Assembly: GCA_964388085.1 (NCBI GenBank)
Contig: CAYLZW010000207.1
Location: 1 to 10,795 of the forward strand
Direction of reading: 5' to 3'
Origin: CAYLZW01 sp964388085
GTDB taxonomy: Bacteria > Myxococcota > UBA727 > CAYLZW01
DNA length: 10,795 nucleotides
The position numbers and the translations under genes were made by a program. Below are positions 1 through 5,636 of the stretch, piece by piece. The notes below the pieces were generated by a model. The model was not told where the DNA came from. It did no database searches and saw only the letters and a program-made list of their open reading frames with translations. Each line of letters starts with the position of its first letter. Position 1 is the stretch's first letter.

Positions 1-386
1 CCCGGCCCGTAGCGGAACGTGTTGTCCTGCAGCGGGCACTCGCCGCCCTTGTCGCAGACGGGGCAGTCGAGGGGATGGTTCGACAGCAGCAACGAGAGCA
101 CGCCTTCGCGGCCCTGGCGCACGTGCTCGCTGTCGGTGCGCACGACCATGCCGTCGCTGACGGGTGTCGTGCACGCCGTCTGCAGGCGCGGCATCTTCTC
201 GATCTCGACGAGGCACATGCGGCACGCGCCCACGGGCGCGAGGCGATCGTGGTAGCAGAACACCGGCACGTCGACGTTCACCTGCTTCGCGGCCTCGACG
301 AGCAAGGTGCCCTTCGCGACGCGGACCTCCTTGTCGTCGATGCGGAGCGTGACCAGGTCCGCTGGGCTGTTGGCGGCGTTCGTCAT
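1..386 (-). CDS. nuoG: NADH-quinone oxidoreductase subunit G, N-terminal part (cut by window edge)
   Basis: This is the iron-sulfur subunit of the complex I NADH-dehydrogenase module. It passes electrons from NuoF/NuoE toward the quinone arm on the cytoplasmic side. Only 128 codons are present, and the gene continues beyond position 1. The visible part holds the ferredoxin-like 2Fe-2S domain with C44, C55, C58 and C72. It is followed by the His-plus-three-Cys site of cluster N5: H104, C108, C111 and C117, in the context CDKGGECPLQD. The ATG at 386-384 overlaps the nuoF stop as ATGA and is preceded by an AGGGGAG ribosome-binding site in the last nuoF codons. The full protein is usually much longer and carries a molybdopterin-oxidoreductase-like body. 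That body is off the window, so its subtype cannot be judged. Confidence 0.96.
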   Translation of the reverse strand, partial: MTNAANSPADLVTLRIDDKEVRVAKGTLLVEAAKQVNVDVPVFCYHDRLAPVGACRMCLVEIEKMPRLQTACTTPVSDGMVVRTDSEHVRQGREGVLSLLLSNHPLDCPVCDKGGECPLQDNTFRYGP

Positions 387-1675
387 GACGCGCTCCCCTT
401 CTGGCTGGCCCGAGCGAGCGGCACGAGGCGCTCGTCGTAGTCGCTTCGAAAGTGTTGCAAGGTGGCGAGCACAGGGTTCGCGGCGAAGTCACCGAGCGCG
501 CACAGCACCTGGCCGGCCATCTGCTTCGAGACCCGCTCGAGCGCGTCCGCGTCGCTCGCGTCGGCGTCGCCGTCGAGGATGCGCAGGTAGATGTCCTCGA
601 GCAGCCGCGTGCCGTCGCGACAGGGCGTGCACTTACCGCAGCTCTCGTGACGAAAGAACGACACCATGCGCGCGGCGGCCCACACCGCGTCGACGCTGTC
701 GTCGAGCACGATGAACGAAGCGGAGCCGAGCGACGAGCCCACGCCCTTGACGCCGTCGTAGTCGAGCAGCGCGTCGAGGCGATCGCCCGGGATGGCGGGG
801 GCTGAGATGCCCGCGGGCAGCACCGCCTTGACCGGCCTGCCGCTCGGCACACCGCCGCCGTAGTCCTCGATGAGCTCCCGGATCGTGACCTTGCCGAGCG
901 CGAGCTCGTAGTTGCCGGGTCGCTTCACGTGGCCGGAGAGGCAGAAGATCTTCGGCCCGGTGTTGTTCGGCGGGTTGCCGATGGCTTTATAGGCGGCGGC
1001 TCCTTCGTGCAGGATGAACGGCACGTTCGCCAGCGTCTCGACGTTGTTGACGACGGTGGGCCGCCCATAGAGGCCGGCCACGGCAGGAAACGGGGGGCGC
1101 GCGCGCGGCATGGGCCGGTTGCCTTCGAGGCTCTCGAGCAGCGCCGTCTCCTCGCCGCAGATGTACGCGCCCGCGCCGCTGAACACGCGCACGTGCACGT
1201 TCACGTCGCTGTCGAGCACGCCCTTGCCGAGGAGCCCGGCGGCCTCGGCGTCGGCGATGGCCTGCTCGAGCACGGCGGCCGCGTGCACGTACTCGCCGCG
1301 GATGTACACGAACGCGAATTCCGCGCCGATGGCGTAGGCCCCGATGGCGATGCCTTCGAGCAGCCGGTGCGGCTCGATCTCCATCAGCTCTCGGTCCTTG
1401 AAGGTGCCGGGCTCGCTCTCGTCGGCGTTGACGACGAGGAACTTCTCGCCAGGAGCCTTCGGCACGAAGCTCCACTTGAGCCCCGTGGGGAAGCCGGCGC
1501 CGCCGCGGCCCCGTAGGCCGGCCTCCTTCACCTCGTCGATGACCGCCGCGGGCGGTCTCGCGAGCGCGCGCGCGAGGCCTTCGTACCCGCCGGACGCGCG
1601 GTACTCGTCGAGCGGGACCGCCGTGGTACGTCCCGGGTTCGGCAGCAGGATGCCCGGCGCCTTCTCGTCCCTCAT
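383..1675 (-). CDS. nuoF: NADH-quinone oxidoreductase subunit F (NADH/FMN-binding)
   Basis: This 430-residue subunit oxidises NADH via FMN and holds the N3 4Fe-4S cluster, at the cytoplasmic tip of complex I. The length is normal for the family. Visible motifs are the glycine-rich GRGGAGFPTG at residues 56-65, VVNADESEPGTFKDR at 81-95, and the second glycine-rich stretch GAGAYICGEETAL at 167-179. The cluster ligands are C346, C349 and C352 (ESCGKCTPCRDG), with C392 as the distal ligand. The open frame extends much further upstream than the gene. I chose the ATG at 1675-1673 because family homology begins there, because it overlaps the nuoE stop as ATGA, and because GGAGGCGAG lies just upstream. 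It is followed by nuoG with another 4-nt overlap. Confidence 0.97.
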   Translation of the reverse strand: MRDEKAPGILLPNPGRTTAVPLDEYRASGGYEGLARALARPPAAVIDEVKEAGLRGRGGAGFPTGLKWSFVPKAPGEKFLVVNADESEPGTFKDRELMEIEPHRLLEGIAIGAYAIGAEFAFVYIRGEYVHAAAVLEQAIADAEAAGLLGKGVLDSDVNVHVRVFSGAGAYICGEETALLESLEGNRPMPRARPPFPAVAGLYGRPTVVNNVETLANVPFILHEGAAAYKAIGNPPNNTGPKIFCLSGHVKRPGNYELALGKVTIRELIEDYGGGVPSGRPVKAVLPAGISAPAIPGDRLDALLDYDGVKGVGSSLGSASFIVLDDSVDAVWAAARMVSFFRHESCGKCTPCRDGTRLLEDIYLRILDGDADASDADALERVSKQMAGQVLCALGDFAANPVLATLQHFRSDYDERLVPLARASQKGSAS

Positions 1676-2241
1676 GGCTCGCCTCCGCCCGTACGGCTCC
1701 GGTCGCGCGCCAGCGCCAGCAGCTCCTGCGCCAGCGCGTCGATCTTGTCGTCGTCGTCGAGGCACTCGCGATACGCGTCCCCGACGCGACACATGGGCGC
1801 GCGATGACACGAGCCGAAGCACTCCACGGTGGCGTGCAGCTCGACCAGGCCGTCTTCGCGCCGGCCGTGTCGCGCGTGCGCCGGACCGTGCAGCGCGACG
1901 CCCGTCCGCTCGGCGAGGGCGTCCAGACGTGCGTCGGCGCCGCGCAGCGCACAAGGCAGCTGCACGCACATCTCGACCCGCACCGGCGCGACCTCTTCCG
2001 TGAACAGCATGGAGTAGAAGGACGCGAGCTCGAGCGCCTTCGAGCGCGGCAGCTCGAGCAGGTCGGCCACCTCGTCGAGCACCTCGGGCGGCAGCCACCC
2101 GCGCTCGCGCTGCGCGATCTTGAGGGCCGGCAGGAGCGCGCTGCCGCGGCGCAGGTGCCGGCGGCTCTCCGCCACGATGGATTGTTTCGTCGCTTCTGAG
2201 AGCGTCGCATCGGGGCGTCGCTCGCTCACGCTCGTGGTCAT
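1672..2241 (-). CDS. nuoE: NADH-quinone oxidoreductase subunit E (2Fe-2S, thioredoxin-like)
   Basis: This 189-residue partner of NuoF carries the N1a 2Fe-2S cluster. The helical N-terminal part contains the typical GWLPPEVLDEVADLL stretch (residues 48-62). The thioredoxin-like C-terminal part carries the four ligands C92-x4-C97 and C141-x3-C145, followed by the expected APMCRVGDAYRE-type segment (148-159). An HARHGRRED loop between the cysteine pairs makes the protein slightly long. The ATG at 2241-2239 overlaps the nuoD stop as ATGA and is preceded by GGGGAGG. A longer frame extends upstream inside nuoD, but it is a shadow. All four cluster ligands are present, so the protein looks functional. 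Confidence 0.96.
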   Translation of the reverse strand: MTTSVSERRPDATLSEATKQSIVAESRRHLRRGSALLPALKIAQRERGWLPPEVLDEVADLLELPRSKALELASFYSMLFTEEVAPVRVEMCVQLPCALRGADARLDALAERTGVALHGPAHARHGRREDGLVELHATVECFGSCHRAPMCRVGDAYRECLDDDDKIDALAQELLALARDRSRTGGGEP

Positions 2242-3431
2242 CGGTCGACCTCCCCGAGGACGGGATCGATGGAGGCGATGATGGCCACGAGGTCCGCGAC
2301 GCTCTGCCCCATCGCCATGCGCTCGATGGCCCACAGGTTGTTGAAGGACGGCGCCCGCACGCGCACCCGCACCGGCCGGCCGCTGCCATCGGAGACCACG
2401 AGGAAGCCGAGCTCGCCGCGCGGGCTCTCGACGGCGACGTACGCCTCTCCCGCGGGCGGGCGCATGCCCTCGGTCCAGAGCTTGAAGTGATGGATGAGCG
2501 CCTCCATCGATTTGGCGAGCTCCTCGCGCGGCGGCGGCGACACCTTGCGATCCGAGGTCTTCACCGGGCCCTTCACGGTGGCGAGCAGGGCGATCGCCTG
2601 TCGGCAGATGCGCACGCACTCGCGCATCTCGCGAACGCGGACGAGGTAGCGCGCGTAGCAGTCACCCGCCGTCTCCACGACGACGTCGAAGTCGAAGCGC
2701 TCGTAACCGGAGTAGGGGTTCGAGCGGCGCAGGTCGTGCGCGACGCCGGCCGCGCGCAGGAGCGGGCCCGAGACGCCGAGGCGGATGGCGTCGGCGGCGC
2801 TGAGCGGTCCGATGCCGATGGTGCGGTCCTTGAAGAAGGGGTTGTCCGTGACGATGGCCTCGTAGTCGTCGATGCGCCGCGGCATCTCCTCGAGGAACGC
2901 GGAGCAGTGCGCGAGCCAGGTGTCGTCGAAGTCGTGCGCGAGGCCGCCGGGCCGGATGAACGACGTCATCATGCGCGCGCCGGTGAGCTCCTCGAAGAGA
3001 TCGAGGATGCCTTCGCGCTCGCGCAAGCAATAGAGGAAGACGCTCGTCACGCCGAGGTCGATGGAGCCGGAGCCGATGGAGACGAGGTGGCTGCCAAGGC
3101 GCGTCAGCTCGGCGAGCAGGACGCGCGCCAGCTGCGCGCGCTCGGGGATCTCACAGCCGAGCAGTCGCTCGACGGCCAACGCGTAGGCGAGGTTGTTCCC
3201 GAGCGGGTTCAGGTAGTCGAGCCGATCGGTCACGGTCACGGCCTGCACGTAGGTCTTGTGCTCCATGGTCTTCTCCATGCCCGTGTGCAGGTAGCCGATG
3301 ACCGGCTGGCAGGAGATGACGGTCTCACCGTCGAGCTCGAGCTCGAGCCTCAGCACGCCGTGCGTCGACGGGTGCTGCGGTCCCATGTTGACCTTCAAGG
3401 TGCTGGGTCTGTTCTCGGCGAGCGCGCTCAT
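2238..3431 (-). CDS. nuoD: NADH-quinone oxidoreductase subunit D (49 kDa, quinone site)
   Basis: This 397-residue subunit is related to the large subunit of NiFe hydrogenases and builds the quinone-binding pocket with NuoB. It starts with the conserved MGPQHPSTHG (residues 16-25). H24 and Y73 (in LDYLNPLGNN) are 49 residues apart, the same spacing as the quinone-contacting His38 and Tyr87 of Thermus Nqo4. Other family stretches are YLHTGMEK (47-54), FIRPGGLAHD (158-167), SGYERFDFDV (241-250) and the C-terminal SIDPVLGEVDR (387-397). The frame could begin at 3518, but I prefer the ATG at 3431. An AGGGGA sequence at 3441-3436 precedes it and homology starts soon after it. nuoC and nuoD are separate genes, not fused. 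This is the only nuo gene here with a long upstream gap. Confidence 0.97.
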   Translation of the reverse strand: MSALAENRPSTLKVNMGPQHPSTHGVLRLELELDGETVISCQPVIGYLHTGMEKTMEHKTYVQAVTVTDRLDYLNPLGNNLAYALAVERLLGCEIPERAQLARVLLAELTRLGSHLVSIGSGSIDLGVTSVFLYCLREREGILDLFEELTGARMMTSFIRPGGLAHDFDDTWLAHCSAFLEEMPRRIDDYEAIVTDNPFFKDRTIGIGPLSAADAIRLGVSGPLLRAAGVAHDLRRSNPYSGYERFDFDVVVETAGDCYARYLVRVREMRECVRICRQAIALLATVKGPVKTSDRKVSPPPREELAKSMEALIHHFKLWTEGMRPPAGEAYVAVESPRGELGFLVVSDGSGRPVRVRVRAPSFNNLWAIERMAMGQSVADLVAIIASIDPVLGEVDR

Positions 3432-3618
3432 AGGGTCCCCTGCCCGCGTGACGTAGGGTCGCGCGGCCGGTGCTGGGATGGATCTCATTCGCCCGCAGGC
3501 GCGACGCGGCTGCGCCATGGGCTACGCCGAGTGAACAGAGGGCTCTGCTCAGCTTGCGTGCGGATAGGCGACGTACCAGCGTCCGCCCATCGGCTTGTTC
3601 TCGTGGAGGGAGCGCGCC
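3432..3618 (-). other. 187-bp gap inside the nuo operon, before nuoD
   Basis: This non-coding stretch lies between the stop of the small membrane-protein gene and the chosen nuoD start. It breaks an otherwise tightly packed operon. An imperfect hairpin (3567-3573 pairing with 3580-3587, one bulged base, loop TACCAG) is visible. It has no T-run, so it is not a convincing terminator. The nuoD ribosome-binding site lies at the right place (3436-3441). An internal promoter or an mRNA-processing site is possible, but no promoter boxes are clear. Confidence 0.4.
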
Positions 3619-4017
3619 CTACGGTCCGGCGCGCGTCGGGCGACTCCTCAGGAACGCGAGGCTGTCCGCCGCGGTCCGTGTCGGTACGGCGGGAGGGGCG
3701 CTCGTCGCCGTGATGCGGGCCGCGTCGGTCATCGTGCCGTAGCGGCTGCGATCGCTCAGGGCCTTCTGGGGAGCGGGCGCGTCCGTGCGGGTCGTCGAGG
3801 ACGCGAAGCCGACGGCGACCTTGCCCTGCGCGATCAAGTGCTCCCCGAGGGACACCACGCTCGTCGTGGGATAGGCGTCCTCTACGACGGGCAGCCTGTC
3901 GTGATCGCCGGCGGCGAAGCCGAGGAAGAACAGGAACACGAGGCTCGCGACCGGCACGTAGGGCGTGAGCCAGCTGATGTGGCGCGGCGCGACGTGGCGA
4001 GCGGCAGGGCGGTTCAT
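3619..4017 (-). CDS. Unrecognised small single-span membrane protein between nuoC and nuoD
   Basis: This 132-residue protein has no family I recognise. One hydrophobic segment at about residues 16-37 (WLTPYVPVASLVFLFFLGF within it) follows an Arg/His-rich N terminus. This suggests a single membrane anchor or uncleaved signal with the short positive end inside and about 95 residues outside. The rest is Ser/Thr/Ala/Pro-rich with no cysteine, so it binds no iron-sulfur cluster by cysteines. The ATG overlaps the nuoC stop as ATGA, which implies translational coupling. The codon third positions are strongly G/C, most clearly in the first half, as expected of a real gene. Its place inside the operon suggests an accessory or assembly factor for complex I, but that is context only. 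The stop is TAG at 3621-3619. Confidence 0.72.
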   Translation of the reverse strand: MNRPAARHVAPRHISWLTPYVPVASLVFLFFLGFAAGDHDRLPVVEDAYPTTSVVSLGEHLIAQGKVAVGFASSTTRTDAPAPQKALSDRSRYGTMTDAARITATSAPPAVPTRTAADSLAFLRSRPTRAGP

Positions 4018-4535
4018 GCGCCCGTCCCGTAGACGGCGCGCGTCGTGACGAAATCGACGGGCTCGCTCACGAGCGGCTCATCGCGCCGGAGCGGGTGCCC
4101 TGTCCAATCATCGGGCAGCAACAGGCGCGTGAGCCGAGGGTGGCCCGCGAAGCGCACCCCGAACAGATCGAAGATCTCGCGCTCATACGCGAGCGCGCTC
4201 GGCAGCTCCTCGCCGAGCGAGGCGACCTCGTCGTCGACGCGGGTCTTCACGCGCGCCCAGCGGTGCTCCGCGAGCGAATAGACGAGCAGGTGCAGCTCGA
4301 AGCGACCCTCGTCGGCGAGCGTGTCGACGCAGGTGAGGTCGATGAAGCGTCCAAACGACAGCTCCTGGCTCACGACCTTCGCGGCCTGGCGCCAGCTCGA
4401 CGGCGCCACGCGTGCGCCCTGGATGCCGTCGGCGCTGGCGAGGGCGTGGACCTCCTCGCCGGGGAGGTGCTGCGCCAGCAGCGTCGACAGATCGGGCGCG
4501 CTCGATGACGCGGTGGCGTGGGTCTGCTCGCTCAT
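4014..4535 (-). CDS. nuoC: NADH-quinone oxidoreductase subunit C (30 kDa)
   Basis: This 173-residue subunit of the peripheral arm packs against NuoD and has no cofactor. The family signature is complete: EREIFDLFGVRFAGHP (residues 118-133) followed by RLLLPDDWTGHPLRRDEPL (137-155). The central FIDLTCVD segment (64-71) also fits. The N-terminal 15 residues are Ser/Thr/Ala-rich and probably variable. The ATG at 4535-4533 overlaps the nuoB stop as ATGA, with GGGAAGGGG just upstream. The next gene downstream is the unrecognised membrane protein, not nuoD as usual. Confidence 0.96.
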   Translation of the reverse strand: MSEQTHATASSSAPDLSTLLAQHLPGEEVHALASADGIQGARVAPSSWRQAAKVVSQELSFGRFIDLTCVDTLADEGRFELHLLVYSLAEHRWARVKTRVDDEVASLGEELPSALAYEREIFDLFGVRFAGHPRLTRLLLPDDWTGHPLRRDEPLVSEPVDFVTTRAVYGTGA

Positions 4536-5122
4536 CGCCCCTTCCCGTCATCGTCGTTGTCGTGCGCCTGGCGGTGCTCGAGCGACGAATAGAAGACCGG
4601 TGAATCGGCGCGAGGCGCCCGCGTCCGCGAGGCGGTCTCCCGCTCGTGGATGCGCTGCTTCAGCTTCAAGATGCCGTCCAGCAGCGCCTCGGGGCGAGGT
4701 GGGCAGCCCGGCACATAGATGTCCACCGGCACGATGCGATCGACGCCTTGCAGGATCGCGTAGTTGTTGAAGATGCCGCCGCACGCCGCACAGTCACCCA
4801 TGGCGATGACCCATTTGGGCGCGGGCATCTGGTCGTAGACCTCGCGCAGGACGGGCGCCATCTTCTGCGAGACGCGGCCCGCGACGATCATCAGATCGGC
4901 CTGGCGCGGGCTCGCGCGAAACAGCTCGCTGCCAAAGCGCGCGATGTCGAAGTTGCTGCCGCCGGTCGCCATCATCTCGATGGCGCAGCAGGCGAGGCCG
5001 AACGAGACCGGCCAGACCGAGTGCTCGCGGCCCCAATCCGCCAGGCGGCTGAGCGCGAAGCTCGGGGCGCCGTCTTTCTCGCGCGGCGCCTTCGTCAAGA
5101 GCGGGAGCGGCGTCACCGACAT
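4532..5122 (-). CDS. nuoB: NADH-quinone oxidoreductase subunit B (PSST, cluster N2)
   Basis: This 196-residue subunit holds the terminal N2 4Fe-4S cluster that reduces quinone. The ligands are the adjacent pair C45-C46 (FGLACCAIEMM), C111 (MGDCAACGG) and C140 (VPGCPPRPEALL). One extra cysteine, C114, lies three residues after C111, where many family members have Ser, Asn or Thr. It is probably not a ligand. A C-terminal tail of about 35 residues is polar and ends in an Asp-rich DNDDDGKGR. A TTG at 5134 would add four residues. I chose the ATG at 5122 because GGAGG at 5132-5128 sits five bases before it. The start is 2 nt beyond the nuoA stop. Confidence 0.97.
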   Translation of the reverse strand: MSVTPLPLLTKAPREKDGAPSFALSRLADWGREHSVWPVSFGLACCAIEMMATGGSNFDIARFGSELFRASPRQADLMIVAGRVSQKMAPVLREVYDQMPAPKWVIAMGDCAACGGIFNNYAILQGVDRIVPVDIYVPGCPPRPEALLDGILKLKQRIHERETASRTRAPRADSPVFYSSLEHRQAHDNDDDGKGR

Positions 5123-5124
5123 CG

Positions 5125-5478
5125 TCACCTCCAACTGAGCGCGCCGCGGCGGCGGGCGTAGAGGTAGCCGCCGCCGAGCACCGCGACGAAGGACGCCATG
5201 GCGAGGAGACCATGCACGGAGAGCTCACGCAGCTGCACCGCCCAGGGGAACAGGAAGAGCGACTCCACGTCGAAGATCAGGAAGAGCATCGCCACGAGGG
5301 CGAAGCGCACCGGCCAACGCTGCTCGGTCGCTTGCGGCTCGGACACACCGCACTCGTAAGGCTTCAGCTTCGCGGCGCTCGGCTCGCGCGGGCCGAGCAG
5401 GCCGGGCAACACGCCGAGAGCGACCGTGATCGCGAGGACAAGAGCAAGGTGGAGAGCGAGCAAGCCGATGGGCGTCAT
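5125..5478 (-). CDS. nuoA: NADH-quinone oxidoreductase subunit A (membrane)
   Basis: This 117-residue membrane subunit of complex I lies near the quinone entry and proton pathway. Three transmembrane helices are visible at about residues 5-28, 57-80 and 90-108. The loop signature KPYECG is at 39-44. The second helix carries the conserved acidic pair D70 and E72 (FDVESLFLFPWA). The length is normal. The ATG at 5478-5476 overlaps the stop of the upstream 53-codon ORF as ATGA. No good ribosome-binding site is seen in front of it (bases before the ATG read GAGTCCTCT). Translation may therefore depend on ribosomes arriving from upstream. It is the first nuo gene of the operon. Confidence 0.96.
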   Translation of the reverse strand: MTPIGLLALHLALVLAITVALGVLPGLLGPREPSAAKLKPYECGVSEPQATEQRWPVRFALVAMLFLIFDVESLFLFPWAVQLRELSVHGLLAMASFVAVLGGGYLYARRRGALSWR

Positions 5479-5636
5479 AGAGGACTCGGGAGCACGGAGG
5501 CTTTTGCGGCACGCAGAAGCAGGGATACGCAGGTGCGCCTCCCTCCGGGCGCAAGAAGTGCCATCTCGAGCGCGGGGACGCGAGCGCAGCGCGCTCGCGC
5601 GTCGTCCGAAAGCGGCGTTTGCCGAAACGCGGTCAT
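5475..5636 (-). CDS. Possible 53-residue small ORF linking the MMPL transporter gene to nuoA
   Basis: This short frame begins in the stop codon of the MMPL gene (GGATGA) and ends in the start codon of nuoA (CTATGA), giving 4-nt overlaps at both ends. A strong GAGGAGGAG sits five bases before its ATG (5650-5642). That purine run also encodes the acidic tail of the transporter, so it may be incidental. The predicted product is a basic, Ala/Leu/Arg-rich peptide with two cysteines (C17, C36), no clear transmembrane helix and no family I know. By hand count about two-thirds of codons end in G or C, lower than in the neighbouring genes, which argues for weak or no protein selection. It may be a real small gene, or a spacer or leader that carries ribosomes or the nuo promoter. 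Confidence 0.38.
   Translation of the reverse strand: MTAFRQTPLSDDARARCARVPALEMALLAPGGRRTCVSLLLRAAKASVLPSPL

Noticed and set aside
1676..2389. Upstream extension of the nuoF frame (238 extra codons)
   Set aside because: The extension lies within nuoE in another frame and is Arg/Ala-rich. NuoF homology and a ribosome-binding site start at 1675.
2487..3713. Plus-strand 408-codon open frame opposite nuoD
   Set aside because: Composition is that of an antisense shadow. nuoD on the minus strand is unmistakable.
4532..4640. Polar, Asp-rich C-terminal tail of NuoB as a possible frameshift
   Set aside because: The frame stays open with sensible codons and ends in a proper ATGA overlap with nuoC. 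NuoB tails vary in length among species.
5551..5566. Sigma-54-like TGGCAC...TTGC sequence upstream of nuoA (minus strand)
   Set aside because: The spacing between the GG and GC elements is two bases too short for a sigma-54 promoter.
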